A stretch of DNA of 33,225 nucleotides from Crenobacter oryzisoli (GCF_030385785.1 NZ_JAUEDK010000049.1:1-33225); one strand, 5' to 3'; counted from the first letter of the stretch, positions 17,008-26,089 are shown. Notes: generated by a model not told the origin, from the sequence alone. Translations and numbers: made by a program.

Positions 17008-18606
17008 CTATCGTTGCGTATGGTCCAGAACGGCCGACTTGCCGAACAAGGACATCAAAAGCCAAGTGGAACAGAGCGAGATCGCCACCAGCAACGCCGC
17101 ATAAGGGGCCGCGGCGGCAAACGCCAGCGCCGAGGTGTCGACCCACACTTCCTTCGCCAGCGTGTCGGTGCCTATCGGCGCCAACAGCAGTGTCGCGGTC
17201 AGTTCGGTTACCACCGCGATGAACACCATCGCGGCAGCAGCGCCGAGGCCCGGGCCGGCCAGCGGCAGGGTCACCCGCCACAGCGTCTGCCACCAGTTGA
17301 GCCCAAGCGAGCGAGCGGTATCCTCCAGACGCGGCTCGGCCTGCACCAGCGCCGCGCGCACGCTGACCAAGGCCAGCGGCAGGAACAAAATCGAATAGGT
17401 GCACACCAGCATGGTGGCACTCTGGTACAGCGGCATGAACACATGAATCGCCAGCGACACCACCGCCAGTGCGATCACGATGCCGGGTACGCCCTGCGCG
17501 AGGTAGACGACGCGTTCCAGCACCGTGGCGATGCGGCCGGGGTAGCGCACCAGCAGGTAGCCGAGCGGCAGCGCCAGCACCGTGGTCAGCAAGGCACCGG
17601 CGAGTCCCAGGCCGAGCGAGGCGCCGGTCGAGCTCAGGAGCTGCTCTGCCGACACCTCGACCGGGGTGATCGCCGCATCACCGTGCTGCATCAGCCAGTA
17701 CAGGATCATGCCGAGCGGCACGCCGAGCGTGATCAGCGTCAACGCGCCGAAACCGATCAGCACCGGCCACTTGAACCAACCCAGCGCGTAGCGCACCGGC
17801 GCGCGGCGCGTGCCGCGGTCGAGCCGGTCATAACGCGCCATGCCGCGCACCTTGAACTCCGCCACCAGGCACACCAGACACAGCAGCATCAGCACGCTGG
17901 CGAGCATGGCGGCGCCGGAGCCGTCGAAGCTGGCGCGGTATTCGGCGTAGATCTCGGTGGTGAAGGTACGAAAACGCAGCAGCGCGAACGCCCCGAACTC
18001 GGACAACACACCGAGCGCGACCAACAACATGCCGCCGAGCAGCGCTGGCTTGAGCTGCGGCAGGATCACGCGACGGAAGCAGGCCCACGGCCCGAGGCCG
18101 AGCGAGCGGGCGCTCTCTTCCAGCGCCGGATCCATGCCGCGCAGTGCGGCGGCCACCGGCAGATAGATCATTGGGTAATAGGCGGTGGAAACCACCAAGA
18201 GCGCGCCCAGAAAGTCCTGCAGCGACTGACTGAGCGACACCCAGGCATAGCTGGTAATGAAGGGCGGCACCGCGAGCGGCACCGCCGCCAGCACCGCCCA
18301 GGCGCGCCGCCCGGGCAACTCGGTGCGCTCGACGAACCAGGCCGCTGCCGTGCCGATGACGGCACAGGCGATCGTGCTCGTGCTGACGATCAGCAGGGTG
18401 TTGAGCGCCAGCTCGCCGACCAGCGGACGCAGCAGCAGCTCGGCAGCGTTGTCAAGGCCGAAACCGGCGGCCTGCTTCAGCGTCACAACCAGCGGCAGCA
18501 ACACCAGCAGCGCCACGCCGACGGCGGCACCCAACAGCCCGAACGGCGTCCGCCTGCGCGAGGCAGAACGGTGTTCGGCTGTAGTCGACACGGCAGCGGC
18601 AGACAT
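17008..18606 (-). CDS. fbpB: Ferric iron ABC transporter, permease subunit
   Basis: This 532-residue polytopic protein has about 12 helices in two homologous halves, the usual fused-permease design for FbpB/HitB/SfuB. Each half contains an EAA-type coupling loop: LEESARSLGLGPWACFRRVI (about 160) and LEDTARSLGLNWWQTLWRV (about 425), where FbpC docks. It passes Fe3+ from FbpA across the inner membrane. Its ATG shares one base with the fbpA stop (TAATG), so translation is coupled. Confidence 0.92.
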   Translation of the reverse strand: MSAAAVSTTAEHRSASRRRTPFGLLGAAVGVALLVLLPLVVTLKQAAGFGLDNAAELLLRPLVGELALNTLLIVSTSTIACAVIGTAAAWFVERTELPGRRAWAVLAAVPLAVPPFITSYAWVSLSQSLQDFLGALLVVSTAYYPMIYLPVAAALRGMDPALEESARSLGLGPWACFRRVILPQLKPALLGGMLLVALGVLSEFGAFALLRFRTFTTEIYAEYRASFDGSGAAMLASVLMLLCLVCLVAEFKVRGMARYDRLDRGTRRAPVRYALGWFKWPVLIGFGALTLITLGVPLGMILYWLMQHGDAAITPVEVSAEQLLSSTGASLGLGLAGALLTTVLALPLGYLLVRYPGRIATVLERVVYLAQGVPGIVIALAVVSLAIHVFMPLYQSATMLVCTYSILFLPLALVSVRAALVQAEPRLEDTARSLGLNWWQTLWRVTLPLAGPGLGAAAAMVFIAVVTELTATLLLAPIGTDTLAKEVWVDTSALAFAAAAPYAALLVAISLCSTWLLMSLFGKSAVLDHTQR

Positions 18607-19631
18607 TACAGCAGTCCGGCCTGACGCAGCAGCTTGGCGGCCTGGCTGTCGTCACCCAGCTGTTGCATGTCGAGCTTCGGCGGGTTGAGCTGGTCGAACG
18701 GCTTGAGCATCGGCGACGGCGCAACGCCAGCGTGCAGCGGGTATTCGTAGGTGATGGTGCTCTTGGCAAACAGTTGCTGAGCACGCTCGCTCACCAGGTA
18801 GGTGAGGAACTTCTGCGCGGCGTCGCTGTTGTGGGACGTCTTCAAAGCCGCAGCGCCGGACACGTTGATCAGCGCGCCGACGTCGCCGTTGCCGAAGTGA
18901 TAGAGCTCGCTATGCGTGCCCTTGGCGCCCAGTTCGGTGCGCAGACGGGCCCAATAGTAGTTGTTGATGATGCCGGTGGCCACCGCGCCGCGGTTGACCG
19001 CTGCCGTCACGCCCTCGTTGTCGTCGAAGACCTGCGCATTGGCGCGCAGCCCCTTCAGCCATTGCAGCGTGGCCGCTTCGCCCTTGAGCGCTCGCACCGC
19101 GCTCACCAGCGGCAGGAAGTCGCCGTCGGCTGGAGCGATGGCGAGCTTGCCCTTCCAGGCCGGCTTGGCCAGGTCCATCAGCGAACCCGGCAGCTGGGCC
19201 GGCTTGATCATCTTGGTGTTGTAGACCAGCACGTTTTCACGCGCCATCACCCCTACCCATTCCCCCTTTGGCGAGTTGTAGCGCGCCGGGATGGCGGCCA
19301 GCGTGGCCGGGTTCACCTTGGTCAGCATGCCCTTCTCTTCCAGCAGCATCAGCTCCGGCGAGTTGGAGGTCAGATAGACATCGGCCGGCGAGGCCTTGCC
19401 TTCGGCCAACAGCTGCGCCGCCAGTTGCGGGCCTTCGCCAGTGTGCACGCGCACCGAGATACCACTTTGCTTCTCGAAGTCCTTGACCAGGAGATTGACG
19501 GTCTGCTCATGCTGGGCCGAATACAGCGTCAACGAAGCGGCCTGCGCCAGGCCGGCGGCAAACAGCGCGGCACCCATAGCTGCGATACGGGCCACACGCG
19601 GCAGGCTGCCGCTGGCAAACTTGAAAGTCAT
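18606..19631 (-). CDS. fbpA: Periplasmic ferric iron-binding protein
   Basis: This 341-residue protein starts with a signal peptide (RIAAMGAALFAAGLAQA, cleavage near residue 31) and continues as a class-II periplasmic binding fold (LTLYSAQHEQTV). The iron-binding tyrosine pair is present in NNYYWAR (Y225, Y226), as is the N-terminal His of YSAQHE (H41). At the position where Neisseria-type FbpA has a Glu ligand (YTEQ), this protein has TSNS, so the fourth protein ligand may be missing or replaced by an anion or other residue. The ATG at 19631 has GGAG upstream and gives a proper signal peptide; an in-frame upstream extension would read through the promoter region. A Fur-box-like sequence lies about 100 bases upstream. 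Confidence 0.92.
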   Translation of the reverse strand: MTFKFASGSLPRVARIAAMGAALFAAGLAQAASLTLYSAQHEQTVNLLVKDFEKQSGISVRVHTGEGPQLAAQLLAEGKASPADVYLTSNSPELMLLEEKGMLTKVNPATLAAIPARYNSPKGEWVGVMARENVLVYNTKMIKPAQLPGSLMDLAKPAWKGKLAIAPADGDFLPLVSAVRALKGEAATLQWLKGLRANAQVFDDNEGVTAAVNRGAVATGIINNYYWARLRTELGAKGTHSELYHFGNGDVGALINVSGAAALKTSHNSDAAQKFLTYLVSERAQQLFAKSTITYEYPLHAGVAPSPMLKPFDQLNPPKLDMQQLGDDSQAAKLLRQAGLL

Positions 19632-19729
19632 GCGAAATACTCCACGATAAAAAGTCGACTCAAACGCAAAGGGCAAGCCGCTGCTGGCCCACTCCTTTTG
19701 GCAACTCGCGCAAATTTTCAATCAATAAC

Positions 19730-19748
19730 GATGCCGATTCTCATTCGT
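19730..19748. promoter_or_regulatory. Fur-box-like operator upstream of fbpA
   Basis: GATGCCGATTCTCATTCGT matches the 19-bp Fur consensus at 11 positions, including the GAT-N3-GAT and TCATT blocks. On the minus strand it reads as AATGAGAATCGGCAT, a typical Fur half-site arrangement. A possible -35 (TTGTCA, minus strand, 19749-19754) abuts it, so Fur binding would block transcription of fbpABC when iron is plentiful. Confidence 0.6.
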
Positions 19749-19754
19749 TGACAA

Positions 19755-20148
19755 GAATGAGTCGTGTTTCAGAAAATTTTTGCGACTACCAGGAAATCGC
19801 CGCTCCCGTGACAACCAGATCGGCCAAGGCTCAGGCCCCTTACCATACAGGAAAGACGGTGGCGAGGGATGAAACGGGACATCCAGAGGATGCTCTTGTC
19901 GAACAAAACTACCTCCAGTTAACAGAATGAACGGGATCCAGCGAGAACACTCTGAGCCAGATCAATGACTGATGACCAGAACCATAAACAAAGGGAGGTT
20001 CCATCCGGAACCTCCCCTCTCGTTCTTGCTCCGCGTCAGGATAGCCGCAGCATAGCGCAGCGCCCCTGCCCATCACACGACCACTGGTGGCCTAAACCGA
20101 CGCACAAGCCGGCCGTGCAACAGCACCGGAAATTTTTGCTCGCAGAGC
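19755..20148. other. Intergenic region between fbpA and pyk
   Basis: Apart from the fbpA operator/promoter at one end and the hairpin at 19993-20016, I find nothing convincing. A 57-codon frame from the ATG at 19757 has no ribosome-binding site or recognisable product. Confidence 0.4.
19993..20016. terminator. Intrinsic terminator downstream of pyk
   Basis: GGGAGGTTCC and GGAACCTCCC make a perfect 10-bp stem with an ATCC loop. On the minus strand it is followed by CTTTGTTTAT, a U-rich tract, so it can end the pyk transcript about 135 bases after the stop codon. The other flank (CTCTCGTTCTT) is moderately T-rich, so it may act on both strands. Confidence 0.7.
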
Positions 20149-21564
20149 CTACTCCGGCCACACCACCCGCAGCAGATTGGTCGACCCGGGCGTGCCGAAC
20201 GGCATACCCGCCACCACGATCAGTGGTTTGCCGGCCTGATAGCAACCAACGTGCTTCGCCGCTGCGCTGGCCTTCTCGACCATGTCCTCGGCGCTCTTGG
20301 CGTCGGCCGTCTCCTGCGAGCTCACCCCCCAGAGCAGCGCCAGCTGGCGCGCCACCGCGCGATTCGGCGTCAGGCTCAAAATCGGCGAGTCCGGCCGCTC
20401 ATGAGCAACGCGGAAAGCCGTTGCCCCCAAGGTGGTGTAGGTAATGGTCGCGGCAACCGACAGCACGCTGGCCACGGATTGGATCGCGGCGCCGATCGCA
20501 TCGGTCGAGGTCGCGTCGTGCCGCGTCGCCACCGCATTCATCAGGGTGCGCTGCAACGGATCGGCCTCAGTGCGCTGGATGATGCGGTCCATCATCGCCA
20601 CCGCCTCGACGGGATACTGACCGGACGCCGACTCAGCCGACAGCATCACCGCATCGACGCCATCGTACACGGCGGTGGCCACGTCGGACGCCTCGGCGCG
20701 CGTTGGCGCCGGCGACTTGATCATGGATTCGAGCATTTGCGTCGCCACCACCACCGGCTTGCCGGCCTCACGGCACTGCCGCACGATACGCTTCTGGATC
20801 GCCGGCACTTCTTCGGGCGGCAGCTCCACCCCCAGATCGCCACGCGCGACCATGATGCCGTCCGCCAGCGCAACGATCTCGTCAAGACAGTCGAGTGCGC
20901 TCGGCTTTTCAATCTTGGCCATCAGCTTGGCACGACCACCGATCAGTGCACGGGCTTCCTCCACATCCTCCGGACGCTGCACGAACGACAACGCCACCCA
21001 GTCCACCCCGATGTCGAGACCAAAGGCAAGGTCCTTCTTGTCCTTCTCGGACAACGCGGGCAGCGGCAACGCCGCGCTCGGCACATTGACGCCCTTACGG
21101 TCGGAAATGATGCCGGACACCAGCGCTTCGGTCTCAATGCGATCATTGGCCGTTGCGGTCACTTTGAAGCGAAGCTGACCATCGTTGACAAGCAACACAT
21201 CCCCGGGGCTGACGACGGCGAAGATTTCCGGATGCGGCAGACATACCCGGGTCGCATCCCCCAGCGCCGGATCGCGATCGAACACGAAGGCCGCGCCCGC
21301 CGTGAGCTCGGCACTGCCACCGGCAAACGTCGACACCCGCAGCTTCGGTCCCTGCAAGTCCAGCAATACGCCGATTGGGTGGTCGCAGCGCTCTTCGATG
21401 CGCCGGATGCTGGTGAGCCGGGCGGCATGATCCTCGTAGCTGCCGTGACTGAAATTCAGGCGAAATACGTCTGCGCCGGCATGGTGCAGCGCTTCGATGA
21501 CGTCTTCGCTGGTGCTCGCCGGACCCAACGTGGCGATGATCTTGGTGGCACGGTTCCTGAACAT
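20149..21564 (-). CDS. pyk: Pyruvate kinase
   Basis: This 471-residue enzyme converts phosphoenolpyruvate and ADP to pyruvate and ATP in the last step of glycolysis. Signature regions are the N-terminal KIIATLGPAS, VFRLNFSHGS with the PEP/phosphate-binding Arg, the active-site MAKIEKP (catalytic Lys K217, metal ligand E219), MVARGDLGVE (D243) and the ATQMLESM and TRAEASDVATAVYDG stretches. The length fits a complete A/B/C-domain enzyme. GGAAAAAGG lies just before the ATG at 21564. The gene is monocistronic with a HexR-like box in its promoter, which suggests control by an Entner-Doudoroff intermediate (KDPG) through HexR. Confidence 0.96.
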   Translation of the reverse strand: MFRNRATKIIATLGPASTSEDVIEALHHAGADVFRLNFSHGSYEDHAARLTSIRRIEERCDHPIGVLLDLQGPKLRVSTFAGGSAELTAGAAFVFDRDPALGDATRVCLPHPEIFAVVSPGDVLLVNDGQLRFKVTATANDRIETEALVSGIISDRKGVNVPSAALPLPALSEKDKKDLAFGLDIGVDWVALSFVQRPEDVEEARALIGGRAKLMAKIEKPSALDCLDEIVALADGIMVARGDLGVELPPEEVPAIQKRIVRQCREAGKPVVVATQMLESMIKSPAPTRAEASDVATAVYDGVDAVMLSAESASGQYPVEAVAMMDRIIQRTEADPLQRTLMNAVATRHDATSTDAIGAAIQSVASVLSVAATITYTTLGATAFRVAHERPDSPILSLTPNRAVARQLALLWGVSSQETADAKSAEDMVEKASAAAKHVGCYQAGKPLIVVAGMPFGTPGSTNLLRVVWPE

Positions 21565-21593
21565 CCTTTTTCCTTCGGGGCTGACAATCTATG

Positions 21594-21608
21594 TGTAGCA
21601 AAACTACA
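21594..21608. promoter_or_regulatory. HexR-like operator in the pyk promoter
   Basis: TGTAGCAAAACTACA (TGTAGTTTTGCTACA on the coding strand) is a perfect TGTAG/CTACA palindrome with a 5-base A/T-rich centre. It closely fits the HexR consensus TGTARTWWWAYTACA. It lies 30-44 bases before the pyk start codon, where binding would affect transcription initiation. Confidence 0.6.
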
Positions 21609-21766
21609 GCAAATTGTGCACCATGGCTAAAGTAACGCCTTCGACCTGATGCCCAAGCAAGCAATCAACCCACCCATAAGCCATAAACGCAACAGTAGCC
21701 GGCTGAAACCAGAAAAGCGTTTAGCTTAAGCGATATCACCTTGTCCGCCGAACAGGCCCAGCCTCA

Positions 21767-21781
21767 TGTAGTTTTACTATA
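21767..21781. promoter_or_regulatory. Second HexR-like site upstream of pyk
   Basis: TGTAGTTTTACTATA matches the same palindrome with one arm mismatch (TATA for TACA), centred 173 bases from the first site. On the minus strand it overlaps a -10-like TATAGT (21776-21781), so it may mark a distal pyk promoter; no good -35 was found. Confidence 0.4.
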
Positions 21782-21997
21782 TACAGCGTAGCAAACATAA
21801 CCCGATACCGTGCCTCCGGCCATCCCGCCACCTGCCCGGGTCACCCCGCCGGCAATGTCTCGCCCAAGGACGGCAGCGTCACGCCAGCGGCTATCGGCCC
21901 CTCCCCTACTGACAAGCGACAGAGCAACGTCATCGCTCCTCTTCAATGCCTGACGGAGCCGGTCAATACCCGCTTTCGCATCGAATATCCGCCGGTT

Positions 21998-22027
21998 TTG
22001 GTTGACCCGCAGAGGGCAATATATAGT
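21998..22027 (+). promoter_or_regulatory. Possible promoter of the DoxX-family gene
   Basis: TTGGTT (21998-22003) and TATAGT (22022-22027) are 18 bases apart, about 100 bases before the ATG at 22125. The elements are imperfect. The rest of the 21782-21997 interval shows no recognisable gene or repeat; a 60-codon minus-strand frame at 21764-21946 has no support. Confidence 0.3.
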
Positions 22028-22124
22028 TAGGAAGGCTCAAACAAGCCGGTCGGCGACGGTAACCTCTACAGGGTTACGCCAAGCCCCCTCAATATGTGCA
22101 GCACCCTTTCAAGGGAGAGCAGCC

Positions 22125-22538
22125 ATGCGATACACCCTGTTCGAAGGACAAAAGGACGGCCTGATCCTGATTGCACGTGTGCTAATGATGCTCCTGTTCG
22201 TGATCTTCGGCTGGAGCAAACTGACCGGCTTCTCGGGTACCGTCGCTTACATGGCATCAGATGGTCTGCCGCTCCCCGCCGTTGCCGCCATCATCGCCAT
22301 CGTTATGGAATTCTTCGTCGGGATTGCGATCGTGATCGGGTTCTACACCAGGCCGCTCGCCCTTCTCCTTGCGCTGTACACACTAGCGACTGCATTGGTC
22401 GGCCATCATTACTGGACGATGTCCGGTGGTGAGCATATGGCGAACATGATCAACTTCTACAAGAACCTCAGCATCGTGGGCGGATTGCTGCTGCTGTGTC
22501 TGACTGGGCCGGGCAGGTATTCGGTCGACCGTGAATAG
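22125..22538 (+). CDS. DoxX-family inner-membrane protein
   Basis: This 137-residue protein has four predicted membrane helices: ILIARVLMMLLFVIFGWSK, AVAAIIAIVMEFFVGIAIVI, LALLLALYTLATALVG and a C-terminal IVGGLLLLCLTG. The GWSKLTGF turn after helix 1 and FYTRPLALLLALYT are typical of DoxX/YphA proteins. Family members have been linked to redox or oxidative-stress roles, but no activity can be assigned here. The ATG at 22125 follows AAGGGAGA; an in-frame extension to 22002 would cover the promoter and adds no membrane or family sequence. It is a single gene, convergent with the REC-EAL gene. Confidence 0.85.
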   Translation: MRYTLFEGQKDGLILIARVLMMLLFVIFGWSKLTGFSGTVAYMASDGLPLPAVAAIIAIVMEFFVGIAIVIGFYTRPLALLLALYTLATALVGHHYWTMSGGEHMANMINFYKNLSIVGGLLLLCLTGPGRYSVDRE

Positions 22539-22616
22539 CTCTGCCAGCACTTGGGGCTGAGAAGCGGCGTTGTTAATGAAATGGACGCCCCTTCCGGAAG
22601 CGGCATCCCGGTGCCA

Positions 22617-22641
22617 CAGTGAGTTTGTGGCCGACTCACTG
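22617..22641. terminator. Hairpin between convergent doxX and REC-EAL genes
   Basis: CAGTGAGT and ACTCACTG form a perfect 8-bp stem around a 9-base loop. No T-run follows on either side, so it is only a candidate terminator for the two converging units. Confidence 0.35.
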
Positions 22642-22707
22642 ATCGAAGGGAGCGTCACCCTGAACATTAGAACGATCAGGCTGGATGACGCCCTGACGAT
22701 CGGCCGC

Positions 22708-23991
22708 TCAATCCGGCAGAATGGAATGCGCCTCTTTTGAAGGCGGCACGACAGCTTGGACGTGCTTGTACAGCCGCGCGCCTTCTTCCTTGAGCCAGGC
22801 CGGCAAGACGCCCCCTGGCATGGGCCTGGCGATGAAATAGCCCTGCCCCAACACGCAGCCGAGCCCTTGCAGTAAGGTCCAATCCTCGGCCGTCTCAATG
22901 CCTTCGGCGACCGTGACTAGGCGCATTTTGCTCGCCATATCCAGCGCCGACTGCAGAATGACCCGCAAATGCTCCCTCCGATGCGCGCCACGCACAAAGG
23001 AGTGATCGATCTTCAGTTCGGTGAAGGGAACGCGCGACAACTGCTGCATCGACGAAAAACCGGTGCCATAGTCGTCAATGGACAGGCCGCACCCCTTTAA
23101 ACGCAGACGCGCCAGATTGCCCAGCGCCGTGCCGAGGTCAGCCGCCAGCGAGCTTTCCGTGATTTCCCACACGACTTGCTCCGCGGGTATCCGGTACCGA
23201 CACAACAATTCGGCAGCCTCAACGACAAAGTCCGGCGAATCCAGCAGTAGCGGCGACAGGTTGACGGCGACGCTCAGGCTCAGTCCATGCTGCCGCCAGC
23301 GTGCGACCTGTGCAAAGGCCTGATCGGCGACCTCCACCGTAAGGCCGTGTATCAGTCCTTCGCTTTCCGCCAGCGGAATGAACTGGCTCGGCGGGATGAC
23401 GCCTTTCTCCGGATGCAACCAGCGAGCCAGCACCTCCACGCCCTTGACTAGCCCGGTGTTGAGATCCACCTTGGGTTGGTAATAGGGGATCAACTGCCGA
23501 GCGGCGATGGCAGAAGCCAGTTCTTCGGAGGTGACGACGACTGCGCCCTTACGGCCCCCCGGGGCAGCTTGCGACAGCAAAGGCCCGCCCGAACGATGGC
23601 GCAGCACATCGACAAGCTGATTCTTGCCAAGCGGCTTTTGCCACGCGGCGAGCACCGGCATACCCAGCACGTGCGCCATGCTCTCGACCGCGCTGATCAA
23701 GGGGCTGTCTCGACCGGACAGCACGATAAGCGCCGCCGACACCCCGCGTCTCGCCAATTGCTGGATGAACTCGACCCCGTCCATCCGGGGCATGTCAAGG
23801 TCCACCAGGATCAGGTGAGGAAGGGAGGCGAGGCCCTCCAGCAGCTCCAGCGCCTGGATGCCATCGCCGGCTTCGTGAATGACCACGACGCCGAGCTGCC
23901 GCAGCAGATCTGCCGCATGCTGTCTTTGTACGCGGCTGTCATCGACGATCAGCGCCGTTTCGACAACGATGGACGAAGAATCAGTGGCCAT
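22708..23991 (-). CDS. Receiver-EAL c-di-GMP phosphodiesterase, output of the che operon
   Basis: This 427-residue protein has a receiver domain (about 12-130, acid pocket DD17-18, phosphoacceptor D64 in [11 protein letters not shown], Lys in WQKP) followed by an EAL domain (about 155-400). Active-site residues are intact: the signature Glu in EVLAR (E186, with Val for the usual Ala), N244 (VNLSP), E276 (WEITES), DD306-307 (IDDYGTG), K327 (ELKID), E363 (VAEGIET) and Q383 (GQGYF). It should hydrolyse c-di-GMP, with activity tuned by phosphorylation. The architecture is like RocR/VieA-type regulators. The ATG at 23991 overlaps the end of cheB by 11 bases, making it the last gene of the che operon and a likely target of that CheA. 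A start at 24030 is possible but would overlap cheB more. Confidence 0.92.
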   Translation of the reverse strand: MATDSSSIVVETALIVDDSRVQRQHAADLLRQLGVVVIHEAGDGIQALELLEGLASLPHLILVDLDMPRMDGVEFIQQLARRGVSAALIVLSGRDSPLISAVESMAHVLGMPVLAAWQKPLGKNQLVDVLRHRSGGPLLSQAAPGGRKGAVVVTSEELASAIAARQLIPYYQPKVDLNTGLVKGVEVLARWLHPEKGVIPPSQFIPLAESEGLIHGLTVEVADQAFAQVARWRQHGLSLSVAVNLSPLLLDSPDFVVEAAELLCRYRIPAEQVVWEITESSLAADLGTALGNLARLRLKGCGLSIDDYGTGFSSMQQLSRVPFTELKIDHSFVRGAHRREHLRVILQSALDMASKMRLVTVAEGIETAEDWTLLQGLGCVLGQGYFIARPMPGGVLPAWLKEEGARLYKHVQAVVPPSKEAHSILPD

Positions 23992-25063
23992 GATGTGCGA
24001 TGAAGCCTGCGATGCGGTCCAGGGGTACAACCTCGCCCACGCCGCCGAGGGCGATGGCCTCCTTCGGCATGCCGAACACGACGCAGGTGGACTCGTCCTC
24101 GGCGATGGTCCTGGCGCCGGCCTCCTTCATTTCCTTGAGGCCGCGCGCCCCGTCGTCGCCCATCCCGGTCATGATCACGCCAAGCGCATTGCGGCCGGCG
24201 AATTTCGCGCAGGAGCGAAATAGCACGTCGACCGATGGGCGATGCCGGTTGACCAGCGGACCGTCGATCACCTCGACGGTATACTGCGCGCCGTTGCGAG
24301 TCAGCAGCATATGCTTGCCCCCCGGTGCGATCAGCGCGCGCCCCGGAATCACCCGGTCACCGTGGCGGGCCTCCCGCACCTCTACCTGACACAGCCCGTT
24401 CAGACGCTCCGCAAACATGGCAGTGAAACGTTCCGGCATGTGCTGCACGATGACCATGCCGGGGCAGACCGCCGGCAATCGGGTCAGCACCGCCTCGAGT
24501 GCCTGGGTGCCGCCGGTAGAGGTGCCTATCGCGACGATGCGTTCGGTGGTACTGACCATTCCGGCGCCGCGCCCGAGCCCGCTGCCAATCACCGCATCGG
24601 CCGACAACTTGGGTGGCGGCACCAACACCGGCGCCACTGGTGACGCCAAGCGGCTGGCATTGGCGCGTGCAGCCGCCCGGACAGCGTGCACGACGTCGTT
24701 GGCGCTGTCCTCGAGAAACTGCTTCACCCCCATCTTGGGCTTGGTGATGATGGAGGCGGCGCCAGCCGCCAGCGCATTCATTGCGGCGGTCGTTCCAGCC
24801 TCGGCCAACGACGAGCAGATCACCACCGGCGTCGGACGTTCGCTCATGAGCTTTTTCAGAAAGGTCAGCCCATCCATGCGCGGCATCTCGATGTCCAGCA
24901 CGATCACATCCGGCCACTCGCGTTGCATGTGCATCATGGCGAACAGTGGATCCGATGCGGCTCCGACGACTCGTATACCGGGCTCGTGCTCCAGCGCTTG
25001 ACGAACGACCTGGCGCACTACGGCCGAATCGTCCACGATCATCACCTTGATTTGCCCACCCAT
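23981..25063 (-). CDS. cheB: CheB, chemoreceptor methylesterase
   Basis: This 360-residue protein has a receiver (phosphoacceptor D57 in VLDIEMP) and a methylesterase/deamidase domain with catalytic S182 (IGTSTGGT), H208 (VQHMP) and D304 (TGMGDDG). It demethylates the receptors of this operon and provides adaptation feedback. Start: the ATG at 25063 has AAGG three bases before it; an adjacent upstream GTG would add one residue. It lies 121 bases after cheR. No cheD is present in the operon, so any receptor deamidation would rest on CheB alone. Confidence 0.95.
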   Translation of the reverse strand: MGGQIKVMIVDDSAVVRQVVRQALEHEPGIRVVGAASDPLFAMMHMQREWPDVIVLDIEMPRMDGLTFLKKLMSERPTPVVICSSLAEAGTTAAMNALAAGAASIITKPKMGVKQFLEDSANDVVHAVRAAARANASRLASPVAPVLVPPPKLSADAVIGSGLGRGAGMVSTTERIVAIGTSTGGTQALEAVLTRLPAVCPGMVIVQHMPERFTAMFAERLNGLCQVEVREARHGDRVIPGRALIAPGGKHMLLTRNGAQYTVEVIDGPLVNRHRPSVDVLFRSCAKFAGRNALGVIMTGMGDDGARGLKEMKEAGARTIAEDESTCVVFGMPKEAIALGGVGEVVPLDRIAGFIAHHGH

Positions 25064-25184
25064 CACCTTGTTCTGCCTCGCGCTATGGATGATCTTGCTG
25101 CCTCCGCGGCCGTGGTACGCCCAACATATTCCGCCCTCTTTAACATTCCCCTCGTAAGCGCTTCAGAGCCTATTTGCCGGGAAA

Positions 25185-26003
25185 TTACGGCTTCGACTCT
25201 GGCCGGCGATAAAGCGTCGGACGCAGCAAGACCAGTTCATCGGTGATGCCATTCAGGGTCTCAGAGTGGCCGACAATGAACACACCGTCCCTCTTGAGAT
25301 ACGGCAACATATTGCTCATGACTTTTCGTTTGGTCTCCAAGTCAAAGTAGATCATGACATTTCGCAGGAAAATCACGTCAAATAGTCCGATATCGCAGCC
25401 GGCAAGGTCGGTCAGGTTCAACTGGCGAAAGCAGATCCGGTCCCGCAAGGGCTTCCCGATCAGGAATGTACCCTCCTGACTGCGTACGCCTTTAAGGCAA
25501 TAGGCTTTCAACAGCTCCGGTGCAATTCCACTGGCGCGACCGAGCGGGTAGTGGCCATGCTTGGCGCGCTCAAGCTCGGTCAGGCTGATGTCGGAAGCCA
25601 CGATTTCCCAGGGGGCCGACAAACCGAGCGTTTCGGCCAATTCCATCGCGATGGAATACGGCTCCTCGCCGGACGAGCAGGCGCCGCTCCACACCCTAAT
25701 GGGCATGCCCCGCCGGCTGGCGGCAAACTCGCGCAGGAAGTCGAAATGCACAGGCTCGCGAAAGAAATAGGTCTCATGGGTCGTAAGCAGATCGACCATT
25801 AACTGCACTTCGGTCGGATGATCTCCGCTGGCCAGCAAGCGGTAATACTCGCCGAAGCGGGTCATACCGTGATAGCGCAAGCGGCTGGCGAGGCGGCCGA
25901 CCAGCAACAATTTTTTACCTGCGGTCAGATTGATGCCGGCCAGACGGTAGATCAGGCGTTGGAAGAGCACAAACTCTTGATCGGAGATGGCGAGACTCTC
26001 CAT
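25185..26003 (-). CDS. cheR: CheR, chemoreceptor methyltransferase
   Basis: This 272-residue standard-length CheR has an N-terminal helical domain (SDQEFVLFQRLIYRLAGINL) and a C-terminal SAM-binding domain with VWSGACSSGEEPYSIAM and FLRNVMIYFD. It methylates receptor glutamates. Unlike WspC it has no TPR fusion, so the two are not interchangeable by architecture. The ATG at 26003 was chosen for the family-typical start; a longer frame to 26048 adds a stretch with no homology. A 195-base gap separates it from cheW. Confidence 0.94.
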   Translation of the reverse strand: MESLAISDQEFVLFQRLIYRLAGINLTAGKKLLLVGRLASRLRYHGMTRFGEYYRLLASGDHPTEVQLMVDLLTTHETYFFREPVHFDFLREFAASRRGMPIRVWSGACSSGEEPYSIAMELAETLGLSAPWEIVASDISLTELERAKHGHYPLGRASGIAPELLKAYCLKGVRSQEGTFLIGKPLRDRICFRQLNLTDLAGCDIGLFDVIFLRNVMIYFDLETKRKVMSNMLPYLKRDGVFIVGHSETLNGITDELVLLRPTLYRRPESKP

Positions 26004-26074
26004 AAGCCCCCCGGTAATGAGCAATGCAAGGGAAGTGATTGATGCCACACGAATGTTGCCCCCTAGGAGATCTC

Positions 26075-26089
26075 CCGGCGAAGCGCCGG
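26075..26089. promoter_or_regulatory. Hairpin in the cheW-cheR gap
   Basis: CCGGCG-AAG-CGCCGG is a perfect 6-bp stem with a 3-base loop, next to a palindrome GGAGATCTCC (26066-26075). No T-run follows on the minus strand, so it is better read as an mRNA processing or stability element in this unusually wide operon gap than as a full terminator. Confidence 0.35.

Noticed and set aside
16999-17404. N-terminal extension of the FbpC frame upstream into fbpB
   Set aside because: The added sequence is fbpB read in another frame; the start at 16999 gives the standard FbpC N-terminus.
19757-19930. Short plus-strand frame beside the Fur-box-like site
   Set aside because: No ribosome-binding site, no family resemblance, and composition like intergenic sequence.
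21764-21946. 60-codon minus-strand frame upstream of pyk
   Set aside because: It overlaps the second HexR-like site and has no recognisable product; treated as chance.
22576-22740. Small plus-strand frame (about 54 codons, MKWTPLPEAASRCH...) between doxX and the REC-EAL gene
   Set aside because: Third-position G+C is moderately high, but there is no good ribosome-binding site, no recognisable family, and it overlaps the end of the REC-EAL gene.
25064-25184. Possible cheD or small gene in the cheR-cheB gap
   Set aside because: The 121-base gap is too short for CheD and has no coding signal; cheD is simply absent from this operon.
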